A stretch of 64,000 bases of DNA, taken from UBA4427 sp046351135 (GTDB taxonomy: Bacteria > Myxococcota_A > UBA9160 > UBA4427). The translations under genes were made by a program, and so were the position numbers. Where the stretch lies: assembly GCA_046351135.1 (NCBI GenBank), contig JAXLZA010000002.1:372001-436000 (forward strand), read 5' to 3'. Below are positions 11,458-20,447 of the stretch, in pieces. The notes under the pieces are model-generated. The model was not told the origin of the DNA, did not search any database, and saw nothing but the letters and a program-made list of their open reading frames with translations. Within the stretch, counting starts at the first letter, position 1. Every line of letters starts with the position of its first letter.

Positions 11458-11841
11458 ATGCGCTGGCTAGACGGACTCTTCTTCCTTCTTTTCCTTGTGG
11501 CGGTGGTCGTCCAGTACAACGACCCCGATCCCGCCCTCTGGATGGCGGGCTACGGCGTCGCTGCGGTCCTCTCCCTCGCCGGCTTCTTCGGTCGCTTTCC
11601 GATCCTCCCGAACCTGCTCGCCGGCTTGGCCTTCGGCCTCTGGTTCCTCTCGCTCGCCGCGACGCTGCCCGGCGCCCCGCTCGAGGCGTTCACCTCCTTC
11701 AAGATGACCGCCGCGAGCCACGAGGAGCCGCGCGAGGCGATCGGGCTGCTGCTCGCCGCGGTCTGGACCCTTGCACTCGCGGCGCGAGGTCGCCGCCGAG
11801 AACGCGACCGCGCGACCGACCGACCCGACCGGGCGAGTTGA
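11458..11841 (+). CDS. TMEM220-like four-helix membrane protein
   Basis: Small membrane protein of 127 residues with four hydrophobic segments. Right after the first helix is VQYNDPDPALWMAGYG, the conserved N-D-P-D-P-x-x-W-x-x-Y motif of the transmembrane 220 family. ATG 11458 follows GACGAAGG. The polar Arg-rich C-terminus should face the cytoplasm. No biochemical function is established for the family. It is in the same direction as the SDR and ICMT-like genes. Confidence 0.8.
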   Translation: MRWLDGLFFLLFLVAVVVQYNDPDPALWMAGYGVAAVLSLAGFFGRFPILPNLLAGLAFGLWFLSLAATLPGAPLEAFTSFKMTAASHEEPREAIGLLLAAVWTLALAARGRRRERDRATDRPDRAS

Positions 11842-11911
11842 CGCTCACCGGCCCGTAGGGGACCCTCCGCCCGTCTCGCGACGCACCCCGACCCGAACCC
11901 AGGAGACCCCC

Positions 11912-12817
11912 ATGCAAGGCAAGAAGATCCTCGTCACCGGCCCCACCGGCCAGGTCGCCGGCCCCGTCGCGCTCACCCTCGCGAAGGACAACGAGGTCTG
12001 GGCGACCGCTCGCTTCAGCGAGCCCGCGAAGAAGGCGCCGTTCGAGAAGGCGGGCATCCGCTGCGTCCCCTCCGATCTCGAGAAGGGCGACTTCTCGCAG
12101 ATCCCGCAGGACTTCGACTACGTCCTCAACTTCGCCGTCGCCCGCACGCCGGACTTCGAGACCGACCTCAAGGCGAACGGCGAGGGCGTCGGCCTGCTGA
12201 TGAGCCATTGCCGCAAGGCGAAGGGCTTCCTCCACTGTTCGACGACCGGCGTCTACCAGCCCAACGGCCACACGCCCTTCACCGAGGAGAGCCCCCTCGG
12301 CGACAACCACCGCGTCATGATGCCGACCTACAGCATCTCGAAGATCGCGGGCGAGATCGTCGCGCGCTATGCGGCCCGCGAGTTCAATCTGCCGACCGTC
12401 ATCACCCGCCTCAACACGCCCTACGGCGACAACGGCGGCTGGCCCTACTACCACCTGCTCATGATCAAGAACGGCGTCCCGATCCCGGTCCACACGGACA
12501 AGCCGTCGCAGTACACGCTGCTCCATCAGGACGACATCAACCGCACGGTCGCCGGAATCGTCGAGTCGGCGACGGTGCCCGCCCGCATCCTCAACTGGAG
12601 CGGCCAGGAGCACGTCGCGATCGAGGAGTGGTGCACCTACATCGGCGAGCTGATCGGAATCGAGCCGAAGTTCGAGTACACCGAGAAGACCCTCGAGAGC
12701 GTCATGACCGACAACGCGAAGATGCGCGCGATCGTCGGGCCCGCGAAGGTGACCTGGAAGGACGGCATCCGGCGCATGGTCGAGGCGCGGCATCCCGACT
12801 GGATCGTGAAGCGGTAG
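11912..12817 (+). CDS. NAD-dependent epimerase/dehydratase (extended SDR)
   Basis: The 301-residue protein has an N-terminal Rossmann motif TGPTGQVAG (residues 9-17), an STTGVYQ segment supplying the catalytic Ser/Thr, and Tyr140-x3-Lys144 (YSISK), typical of extended SDRs acting on sugar nucleotides or sterol-like alcohols. ATG 11912 has AGGAGA about 5 nt upstream, a strong ribosome site, so the longer open frame is rejected. Substrate is unknown. It stands between a membrane protein and a small secreted protein without an obvious pathway. Confidence 0.88.
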   Translation: MQGKKILVTGPTGQVAGPVALTLAKDNEVWATARFSEPAKKAPFEKAGIRCVPSDLEKGDFSQIPQDFDYVLNFAVARTPDFETDLKANGEGVGLLMSHCRKAKGFLHCSTTGVYQPNGHTPFTEESPLGDNHRVMMPTYSISKIAGEIVARYAAREFNLPTVITRLNTPYGDNGGWPYYHLLMIKNGVPIPVHTDKPSQYTLLHQDDINRTVAGIVESATVPARILNWSGQEHVAIEEWCTYIGELIGIEPKFEYTEKTLESVMTDNAKMRAIVGPAKVTWKDGIRRMVEARHPDWIVKR

Positions 12818-12837
12818 GGGCGGCCGGAACGAGACCG

Positions 12838-13398
12838 ATGGATCGCCTCCGATCGTCGATGAAGGGGCTCGCGTCGTTCGTGGCGCTGGCATTCGTCGTG
12901 GTCGCGCCCGGAGCGGCGCGCGCCGCCGGCGAGACCTTCGTCTCGCCCTACGATCCGCCGGCCTCCGAGTGGGAGCCCGTCCCCGATCCGAATCGGCCCG
13001 GCGCGCGCATCTGGAAGAGCCGGTCGAACGCGAAGGATCTCTTCCGGGTCGAGACCCTGCTCGGCGCCGCCGAATCCCTCGCCGAGATCCGCATGACCCT
13101 CGATGCGCCGGGCAAGGCGACCTGCGCGGTCTTCGACACCATGACGCTGCGGGATCGCCCGGTGAACGGCTATCCGCGCCTCATCTGGCGCACCGACTGC
13201 ACGAAGGAGGACGGCTCGAAGGGCACGTTCCTCAACCTCGCGATCCGCGGTCGCGAAGGGCTGCATCTCGCGATGAAGATCTGGCAGCTCGACGTCCCGA
13301 AGGCCGAGGTCGAGACCTGGCTCGCGCGCTTCGAGCAGAGCTACGTATGCGTTCCGGGCGAGCCGGGCCCGCCCTGTCCGGCCAAGGCCGCGCCCTGA
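12838..13398 (+). CDS. Small secreted protein of unknown function
   Basis: Predicted product of 186 residues with a signal peptide (MKGLASFVALAFVVVAPG, cleavage after ARA-A). The mature part carries four cysteines (TCAVF, RTDCT, YVCVP, PPCPA) and an acidic/aromatic N-terminus (FVSPYDPPASEWEPVPDP). I see no catalytic motif and do not recognise the family. Two starts are possible, ATG 12838 and ATG 12859; the second gives a more canonical signal peptide. It is 20 bp downstream of the epimerase and convergent with the acyl-CoA dehydrogenase. Confidence 0.7.
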   Translation: MDRLRSSMKGLASFVALAFVVVAPGAARAAGETFVSPYDPPASEWEPVPDPNRPGARIWKSRSNAKDLFRVETLLGAAESLAEIRMTLDAPGKATCAVFDTMTLRDRPVNGYPRLIWRTDCTKEDGSKGTFLNLAIRGREGLHLAMKIWQLDVPKAEVETWLARFEQSYVCVPGEPGPPCPAKAAP

Positions 13399-13425
13399 GT
13401 CGAAGGCGCGCGCCCGGCCAGTCGA

Positions 13426-14757
13426 CTAACGCATCCGCCTGACCGCCTCGATCCGCTCCCCGAAGCGCTTCATCGCCGCCGCCCGCCGCGTCGGGACGTG
13501 CTCGCTCGGCCAGGGCTCGACCGGCTTCACGGTCTTCAGCAGCTGCTTCGCGAGCGTCTGCTTGTGGACCTCGTCGGCGCCGTCGGCGATCCGCAGTGCG
13601 CGGCCGGTGCGGTACATCTCCTCGAGCGGCATGTCGGTCGTGTAGCCGAGCGCGCCGTGGATCTGGATCGCGCGGTCGATGATCTCGAGGGTCATGCGCG
13701 GGACTGCGAACTTGATGAGCGAGATCTCGCCGCGGGCGCTCGAGCCGTGGTCGTCGCCCCGGTCCATCGCCCAGGCCGCCTTGAGCACGATCAGCCGCGC
13801 CGCCTCGAGATCCGCGTAGGACTCGGCGATCATGTCCTGCACCATCTGCTGCTGGCCGAGCGCCTTGCCCTTCGTCTTCCGCGACGCGGCGCGCTCGAGC
13901 ATCATCTCGAAGGCGCGTTGCGCCTGGCCGATGCAGCGCATCGCGTGGTGGATCCGCCCGCCGCCGAGGCGCTTCTGCGAGAGCAGGAAGCCCTCGCCGA
14001 CCTTTCCGATCAGGTTCCCGGCCGGGATGCGGCAATTCTCGAAGACGACCTCCGAATGGCCGCCGATGCGATCGTAGAGATGACCGGGCTCCGAGAAGTG
14101 GGGATGCGCCATGCTGCCGACGTCGCGCACGACGGTCATCCCCGGCGTCCCGCGCTCGACGACGAACATCGAGGCGCGCTGGTGGGGCGGGGCCGTTGGA
14201 TCCGTGACGGCAAAGAGCACGGTGAAGTCGGAGACCGAGGCGTTCGAGGCGAACCACTTGTGGCCGTTCAGGATCCAGTCGTCGCCCTTCCCGTCGGAAG
14301 CGCGCACGGCGCGGGTCGTCATCTCGGTCGGATCGGAGCTCGCGGTGAAGGGCTCGGTCATCGAGAAGGTGCTGCGCAGCTCGCCCCGCATCAGCGGGTA
14401 GAGCCAGCGCTCGCGCTGCGCCTCGTTCGCACCGACGGCGAGCAGCTCGGCGTTGCCCGAGTCCGGCCCCTGGCAGCCGAACATCTCGGGCGCGAGGGAA
14501 TGGCGGCCGAGGATCTCGTGGATCAGCGCGAGCTTGACCTGGCCCATGCCCTGGCCGCCGTGCTCGGGGCCGAGATGGGGGGCCCAGAGGCCCTTCTTCT
14601 TGACCTCCTCCTTGAGGGGGGCCCAGAGGGCGTCGAGCTGCTTCTGGTTCAGGCCCTCGCAGAGCAGGTCGAGGGGGATGATCGTCTCGTCCACGAACTC
14701 GCGGATCCAGGCGAGCGTCTTCTCGAACTCGGGGTCGGTGGAAAAGTCCCAGGCCAT
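13426..14757 (-). CDS. Acyl-CoA dehydrogenase (ACAD10/11-like)
   Basis: FAD enzyme of 443 residues that introduces the alpha,beta double bond in acyl-CoAs. It has FSMTEPFTASSDPTEM (FAD/substrate loop), DWILNGHKWFASNAS, the helix around RIHHAMRCIGQAQRAFEM, and the C-terminal IQIHGALGYTTDMPLEEMYR...RIADGADEVHKQ. The DGADEVH end, with Asp where MCAD-type enzymes have Glu, is normal in the ACAD10/11 group that handles long or 4-hydroxy acyl chains. ATG 14757 has GAGGAG about 8 nt upstream; the longer open frame is rejected. It is divergent from the carboxylesterase gene. Confidence 0.93.
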   Translation of the reverse strand: MAWDFSTDPEFEKTLAWIREFVDETIIPLDLLCEGLNQKQLDALWAPLKEEVKKKGLWAPHLGPEHGGQGMGQVKLALIHEILGRHSLAPEMFGCQGPDSGNAELLAVGANEAQRERWLYPLMRGELRSTFSMTEPFTASSDPTEMTTRAVRASDGKGDDWILNGHKWFASNASVSDFTVLFAVTDPTAPPHQRASMFVVERGTPGMTVVRDVGSMAHPHFSEPGHLYDRIGGHSEVVFENCRIPAGNLIGKVGEGFLLSQKRLGGGRIHHAMRCIGQAQRAFEMMLERAASRKTKGKALGQQQMVQDMIAESYADLEAARLIVLKAAWAMDRGDDHGSSARGEISLIKFAVPRMTLEIIDRAIQIHGALGYTTDMPLEEMYRTGRALRIADGADEVHKQTLAKQLLKTVKPVEPWPSEHVPTRRAAAMKRFGERIEAVRRMR

Positions 14758-14925
14758 GGATGGCGCTCCTCGGTCGTGAAGGGGATGCGTTCGGGCTCGG
14801 CCTCTGCGGGCGATCGGCTTCGGCGGCGGCAAGAGTACCGGCCCCTGCGCGGTGGGAGGAGCCCTCGCGCTTGACCCGGCGCGCGTTTGCGGGTTCAGTC
14901 CGAATGCGCCCGTCTGGAGGATTCG

Positions 14926-16823
14926 TTGCCCGCATCCGCCTTCCTGCCGTCCCGTCCGAAGCACCGCCCGCGCCTCGTCCTCTCCCTCGCCATCGGCCTC
15001 GCGTGGATCGCGGGGGCGCTCGGCTGCGGCGGTTCCGCGCCCGAGGCCGATCCGACCTCCCAGCGGCGGCTGGCCCAGGGCGAGGTCGTGGGCCACGACC
15101 GAGGCCGGGCGCGTGCACGCCCCGGCGCGGCATCCCGTATGCGGCGCCGCCGGTCGGTCCGCTCCGCTGGCGCGCACCGCAGCCGGCGACGGGCTGGGAG
15201 GGCGTGCGCACGGCGACCCGATCCGGGGCCCACTGCGTCCAGCTCGGCGGCGATCCGGTCCAGGGCAGCGAGGACTGCCTCTATCTCGACGTGTTCGCGC
15301 CGGCGGTGGCCGGGGATGCGGTGCCGCGGGGCGACGAGCGCTGGCCCGTCCTCTTCTGGATCCACGGCGGGGGCAACAGCATGGGCTGGGGGGATCAGGT
15401 GCCCCCGTCCGCGCTCGTCCGCGACCACGACGTCGTCGTCGTCACGATCAACTATCGCCTCGGAATCTTCGGCTGGCTCTCGCATCCGGCGCTGCGTGCG
15501 AGCGCGACGAGCCCGCTCGACGCGTCGGGCAACTTCGGGACGCTCGACATGATCGAGGCCCTGCGCTGGGTCCGGGAGAACGTCGCCGCGTTCGGCGGCG
15601 ATCCGGGCAACGTCACGATCTTCGGGGAGTCGGCCGGCGGGGTGAACGTCTACTCGCTCCTGATCTCGCCCGCCGCGTCGGGGCTCTTCCACGCGGCGAT
15701 CAGCCAGAGCGGGATGCCGGCGACGGTGACCCGGGCGCAGGCGGAGAACGCGACCGACGCGGCGTCGCAGCCGGGGCTGCCCGGGAGCTCGAGCGAGCTG
15801 CTCCTCTCGCTGCTTCGGCAGGAGGGGCGCGCCGGGTCGCGCGCCGAGGCGGTGCAGGCGCTCTCCGCCATGAAGGCGGGGGAGATCGAAGCCTTCCTGC
15901 GCGAGCTCTCGCCCGAGCAGCTGCTCCAGCCCTTCGTCGACGTGATGGGCGACGAGGTCATGCCGATGTACATGGCGCCGGCCATCGTGCGCGACGGCGT
16001 CGTCATCCCCACCCGGCCGCCCCTCGAGGTCCTCGCCGGACTCGGTGGCCACGAGCGCGTCCCCTTCATCGCGGGCACCAACCGCGACGAGCACAAGCTC
16101 TTCTTCCTGATGAGCTCGCCGCACGTCGAGCGGACCTTCGGCCTGCCGACGGGGCTCAAGAACGAGCGTCTGTACGACCTCGAGGGCGAGTACGGCGGTG
16201 CGATGTGGCGCGCGATGGGGGCCGACGAGCCGGTGTCGGCGATGGCCCAGCGATCGGGGCCACCGGTCTTCGCCTATCGTTTCGACTGGGACGAGGAGCC
16301 GCGGGTGCTCGGCGTCGATCTCGCGAAGCTGCTGGGCGCGGCCCACGCCCTCGACCTGCTCTTCGTGTTCGGCCAGACCGATCTCGGCTTCGCGAACCGC
16401 TTCGTCTTCGACGATCCCGAGTCGGCCGAGCGGCTCTCCCACGCCATGCGCTCGTACTGGGCGAACTTCGCCTACACCCACGATCCCGATCGCGGCCGCA
16501 ACGACGACCTGCCCGACTGGGAGCCCTGGAGCAACGAGGAGGGCGCGCCCAAGTACCTGATCCTCGACTCCGATCGCGACGGCGGCATCGAGGTCGGCAC
16601 CGACCGCCTCGATCCCGCCCTCGTGCTCGCCCGGGTCGAGCGCGATCCGCGCCTCGCGAGCGATGACGAGCGCTGTCGCATCTTCCGGAACTTCGTGCAG
16701 TGGAGCGAGGCGCTGACGCCGGAGGGCTATGCGACGGTCGCGAGCGGCGCGTGCCGGACGCATCCGCTCGAGACGCGGACACCGTTCCCGTCGCTGTCGT
16801 ACGAATTCGACGCAGACGCCTAG
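14926..16823 (+). pseudogene. Type-B carboxylesterase lipoprotein, interrupted by two one-base frameshifts
   Basis: The region encodes a complete type-B carboxylesterase/lipase in three successive frames. A TTG at 14926 with GGAGG 5 nt upstream starts a lipoprotein signal (IGLAWIAGALGC). The frame shifts at about 15099-15100 and again within the CCCC run at 15120-15123. Removing one C at each place gives GHDEAGRVHARRGIPYAAPP, the expected N-terminus. The downstream body is intact: EDCLYLDVFAP, oxyanion WIHGGGNSMG, nucleophile GESAGGVNVYS, AGTNRDEHKLFF and the histidine segment GAAHALDLLFVFG. The long body without other stops suggests recent loss or sequence error rather than old decay. The likely role is hydrolysis of esters at the outer membrane or periplasm. 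Confidence 0.85.
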
Positions 16824-16896
16824 CGAAGCGCTCGGCGCGGAGGACGGGCGCGCCGGGCGTCGGTCGGGCGCAGCGGGCGTCGGTCCGGTGGCGGGC

Positions 16897-17304
16897 TCAG
16901 CCGTCCGAGCGCGTGCTCAGGTGGTTCAGGACGTCGGTGAAGCTCAGGATCCCGACGAGCTCGCCCCGCTCGAGGACGGGCGCCGTCCGGACGCCGGCCA
17001 TGCGCATCAGGCGCAGGCAGTCGGCGATGCAGAGGTCCGCGGGCACCGTCACCGCCGGCCGCGTCATCGCGTCCTCGACGCAGAGATCGTCGAGGGCCGC
17101 CTCGCCGGCATCGCAGACGACGCGGATGCAGTCCTTGCCCGTCAGGATCGAGTAGCCGCGCGAGGGCGTCTCGGGGCGGACGAGCAGGCCGTGGATGCGG
17201 TGCTCGCCCATGCGGGCCACGGCGGTGCGCAGGCTCTCGTGCGGCTCCGCCATCACGACCTTGCGCGTCATCCAGTCCCGGGCACAGACGAGGTCGAGCT
17301 TCAT
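16897..17304 (-). CDS. Stand-alone CBS-domain pair protein
   Basis: Small cytosolic protein of 135 residues made of two CBS motifs: ARDWMTRKVVMAEPHESLRT..HRIHGLLV and VEDAMTRPAVTVPADLCIAD..GVRTAPVLERGELVGILSFTD. CBS pairs bind adenine nucleotides and usually regulate a partner. The gene starts 3 bp after the FapA-domain gene, on the same strand, so the two are very likely an operon and the CBS protein may regulate or report to its neighbour. Partner identity is inference. Confidence 0.88.
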   Translation of the reverse strand: MKLDLVCARDWMTRKVVMAEPHESLRTAVARMGEHRIHGLLVRPETPSRGYSILTGKDCIRVVCDAGEAALDDLCVEDAMTRPAVTVPADLCIADCLRLMRMAGVRTAPVLERGELVGILSFTDVLNHLSTRSDG

Positions 17305-17307
17305 GCG

Positions 17308-18660
17308 TCAGATCTCCCCGGCCACGACCCGGCCGCTCTCGACGTCGAAGCGGTAGCAACGGGCCCGGGCCGATTTCTCGAGGACGAGCGGGCGGCCACC
17401 GAAGTCGATCCGGCAGCCGGCGTGGACGGTTCCCTGGATCACGATGCGCGCCGTCGCCTGCAGCTCGCGTTGGCGATGTCGGAAGCCCTGCTGCGCGACG
17501 AGCGAAGCCGCGCGCTGCTCGGTCGGCCGGGGGCCGCGGCCGGGGCGCCCGTCCCGGGACTTCCGCGCCGCGAGCCGCCCGCTCGCGTCTCCGCCCCGCA
17601 GCTTCGCTCGCGCGCTCTCTCGCGCCGCCGCCGACGAACGCGGGATCCCGGCTTCGTCCTCGCCCGGGCCGAAGGGATGGGCCGCGATCAGCTGACACGA
17701 TCCGCCGTCGGGGCTGCCCGCCTCGCGGGCGACGAGGCTCGTCTCGGCGCAGGCGCGGCCGCCGAGGATCGCGCCCCCGATCGCGATCTCGGCGGCGTGC
17801 AGCTCGGAGTTGAGGACGCCGCGGGCGACCGAGAGGGTGCCCGCCGCGAAGATCCGCCCGCTCTGGACGTGGCCGACCGAGAGGTCACCGCCGGCGCGGA
17901 CGAGGCCTCCTTCGCCGCCGATGATGCCGCCGCCGATCTCGATCGAGCCGCCGGACTCCACGCGGGCCGCGTCGACGGTTCCGCGGACGACGAGGTCGAC
18001 GCCGGCGCGCACGTGCATGCGCGACGCGACGTCGCGCTTGATCTCGAGGCTGCCCTCGGTCTCGAGGTTGCCGCTCTCGAGATCGACGGAGCCGGCATGG
18101 ACGTGGAGCGCGACGACGTCGAGGCGGCCCTGCCGGTCGACGCTGCGCGCGCCCGAGCGCGTCGCGACGAGCTGGCCGTCGTCGTCGACCTGGATGCCGT
18201 CGCCGTGGCGGAAGACGAAGGGTGGGGCCGGTCGACACGGAAGGGTGTTGCCCTTCACGTCGAAGCCGGGGGCGCCTTCGTGACCCGGGACGATCCGGCC
18301 GAGGCGCTCGCCGCTCTTGACCGGGACGATCAGGCGGCGCTCGCGGAAGTCGACGCGGCCGTCCTCGTGGAAGCGGCCGACGAGGGGGCCGAGGGGCTCG
18401 ACGAGCTCGAGGGTGTCGGGGGTCGCGTCCTGCGCCGGGAGGCCGCGGGCGATGCACTCCTCGGTGTCGTCGTCGGCTTCGACGGCGAGACGCGCGACGA
18501 CGCGATCGAGGGCCTCGCCGTCGAGGCCGGCGGTGATCCCTTCGCCCGCGAGGAAGTCGAGCAGCGTCTCCCGCGACCCGATCGTGCCCTCGCCGACGCG
18601 GAGCCAGGCCGCGAGGGCATCGTCTTCGAGGCGCAGGCTGAGTCGGAGGGCGGCGGACAT
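17308..18660 (-). CDS. FapA/DUF342-family protein
   Basis: The 450-residue protein has an N-terminal alpha/beta region. A long beta-helical FapA core (residues about 130-320) is rich in GxV/GxL turns, for example GSLEIKRDV, AGVDLVVRGTV, GGSIEIGGGIIGG and ARGVLNSELHAAEIAIGG. A basic linker with many Arg/Ser then leads to a last beta segment RIVIQGTVHAGCRIDFGG. FapA proteins are linked to polar membrane organisation, but their biochemical role is not settled. Start ATG 18660 is the first in frame. The predicted disordered insertion between about 330 and 400 is unusual for the family. It is followed 3 bp later by the CBS gene. Confidence 0.82.
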   Translation of the reverse strand: MSAALRLSLRLEDDALAAWLRVGEGTIGSRETLLDFLAGEGITAGLDGEALDRVVARLAVEADDDTEECIARGLPAQDATPDTLELVEPLGPLVGRFHEDGRVDFRERRLIVPVKSGERLGRIVPGHEGAPGFDVKGNTLPCRPAPPFVFRHGDGIQVDDDGQLVATRSGARSVDRQGRLDVVALHVHAGSVDLESGNLETEGSLEIKRDVASRMHVRAGVDLVVRGTVDAARVESGGSIEIGGGIIGGEGGLVRAGGDLSVGHVQSGRIFAAGTLSVARGVLNSELHAAEIAIGGAILGGRACAETSLVAREAGSPDGGSCQLIAAHPFGPGEDEAGIPRSSAAARESARAKLRGGDASGRLAARKSRDGRPGRGPRPTEQRAASLVAQQGFRHRQRELQATARIVIQGTVHAGCRIDFGGRPLVLEKSARARCYRFDVESGRVVAGEI

Positions 18661-18814
18661 CTCCCCCGGTGGTTCGGAAGCCGGGGCACGGGGATTGAGC
18701 GGCGATTGCCGACGCGGCTCGGCTTCGCGAACGCGTTCGCGCCGCGCACCGGATCGTGCGGTCGGGCTGCGGCGAAATCCCGAGGCTCGCTCGGGAGAAG
18801 CTCCGGTCTAGATG

Positions 18815-20305
18815 CTAGTCGAGCTCGATCAGCCCCTCGGCGACGCGCCCCGATCGGCCCCCCAGCTCCTCGTCGGCCAGGGCGGCCTGCATCAGGGCGG
18901 GGTCGTGGGAGCGGACGAAGAGGCGGTGGCCCTCGGGCGTCAGCGCCGCCACGATCAGGCGCTTCGGGCCGTCGTGGTCGACCTCGACGGTGTAGCTCTC
19001 GACGGTGGCGGGGCCGGCATGGTCGAGCGAGTCCGGGCGCAGGGCGCGCCGGGGCATCGCGGCGAACTCGTCGCTGACGTCCGCGACGACCGGGCGCGCC
19101 CGATCGCCGGGGTCGGTCGAGTAGACCCCGTAGCCGAAGTGGGCGTAGTGGCCGCCGAGGGAGCCGACGACGCCGATCGAGCCGGGGTCGGCGCGCAGGC
19201 GCTCGAAGAGCGTCGCCTTGCTGTGGACGACGTAGCTGCCGAGCGGGCCGCCGAAGAAGGTCATGCCGCCGGTCACGCTCGGCAGCGGATCGAGCCCGAG
19301 CCCTAGGGCCTCCGCACCGGCCTGGACCGCGAAGGGGAAGCAGGAGTAGGCGTCGACGTGGTCGAGGTCGCCGGGCCCGATGCCCGCGAGCTCGAGCACG
19401 CGCTGCGCCGCGAGGACCTGGCCCGGATGGCGATGGAGCACCTCGCGCTCGCCGAGCCGGACGCCGTAGCCCATCTCCGTCGCGGCGCGCAGGTAGACGC
19501 GCTTCTCGGCGGGCACGCCGAAGCGACGCGCCGCCTCCTCGGAGCAGACGATCAGGGCCGCCGCCTGATCGACGGCGATGTTCGAGGTCATCAGCTTCGT
19601 GTAGGGGTAGTGGACCATGCGATTGCCGGGGCCGGGCTCGCGAACGCGCGCGGCGTCGACCTCCTCGCGGATCCAGGCGTGGGGATTCTCGCGAGCGATC
19701 CGGCTCATGCCGACCTGGAGCGCAGCGAGGCGATCGCGGTGGGCGGCGGGCGATTCACCGCGGGCCCGACGCAGGGAAGTTTCACAGAGCGCGAACATCG
19801 AGGTCGCCTGGACGATGCCGGCGCGCGCCTCCTCGTCCATGCGCACGTAGTCGAAGCGACCGACGCGCTCGTCGGGCTCGCCGCCGGTCGCGTCGTTCCA
19901 GGGCTCCGGAACGCCCGACTGGGCGAGGTGCCGGCGGCTGTTCTCGCTCTCGCCGCCGACGATCGCGACGACGTCGGCCCGGCCCTCGGCGATCGCCGCG
20001 CAGGCGCGATCCATCAGGACCTGGACGATGTGGCCCGACAGGGCGCCGAGCATCGTCTTCGCCCCCGGCGAGCCGAGACGTTCCGCGAGCAGGCGGCCGG
20101 GATCCGCATGGCGCCAGAGGCCCTTCGGGACGGCGACGACGTCGAGCGCGCCGACGAGCTTCGGGGCACCGGCATCCTGCGCGGCGTCGCGGATCGCCTG
20201 CTCCATGAGCTCGAGCGGCGACTTCGCGAGGCGGGGGTCTTCGGGCTTCTGGGTGATCTGGGCGACGCCCACGAGGACGGGGCGTCGGTCGAGGGGGAAC
20301 GACAC
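18815..20305 (-). CDS. Thiolase-family acyltransferase-like protein
   Basis: The 496-residue protein has a thiolase fold: RPVLVGVAQITQKPED at the N-terminus, the helix DRACAAIAEGRADVVAIVGGE, DVVAVPKGLW, and the C-terminal VDAYSCFPFAVQAGAEALG followed by VTGGMTFFGGPLGSYV. It ends with a small extra beta domain as in thiolase-like type 1 proteins. The usual nucleophilic cysteine near residue 90 is not present (MLGALSGHIVQ), so classical thiolysis may not apply. I choose the GTG at 20303-20305 because AGGAG sits 5 nt upstream; the longer frame lacks a ribosome site. It probably works in acyl-CoA metabolism alongside the neighbouring SDRs (inference). Confidence 0.85.
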   Translation of the reverse strand: MSFPLDRRPVLVGVAQITQKPEDPRLAKSPLELMEQAIRDAAQDAGAPKLVGALDVVAVPKGLWRHADPGRLLAERLGSPGAKTMLGALSGHIVQVLMDRACAAIAEGRADVVAIVGGESENSRRHLAQSGVPEPWNDATGGEPDERVGRFDYVRMDEEARAGIVQATSMFALCETSLRRARGESPAAHRDRLAALQVGMSRIARENPHAWIREEVDAARVREPGPGNRMVHYPYTKLMTSNIAVDQAAALIVCSEEAARRFGVPAEKRVYLRAATEMGYGVRLGEREVLHRHPGQVLAAQRVLELAGIGPGDLDHVDAYSCFPFAVQAGAEALGLGLDPLPSVTGGMTFFGGPLGSYVVHSKATLFERLRADPGSIGVVGSLGGHYAHFGYGVYSTDPGDRARPVVADVSDEFAAMPRRALRPDSLDHAGPATVESYTVEVDHDGPKRLIVAALTPEGHRLFVRSHDPALMQAALADEELGGRSGRVAEGLIELD

Positions 20306-20447
20306 GGCAACTCCTGCTTGGCCCCGTCCGGTACCGGTCGGGGTGATCGGGCGCGGCGAGTGCATCGCATCGATCACCCGGCCCGCGAGGCGCGGAGCCT
20401 AGCCGCCGCGGGCAGGCAAGTCTCAGGACGGCTCGGGGCACGCCGGA

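Noticed and set aside
14895..16763. Leftward open frame opposite the carboxylesterase
   Set aside because: No motif; low-complexity antisense composition.
16850..16890. Duplicated GGGCGTCGGTC segments
   Set aside because: Two 11-bp copies in a GC-rich convergent gap; no palindrome or attachment-site context.
16729..19077. Rightward open frame opposite the CBS, FapA and thiolase genes
   Set aside because: Antisense shadow; the leftward genes have family motifs and proper starts.
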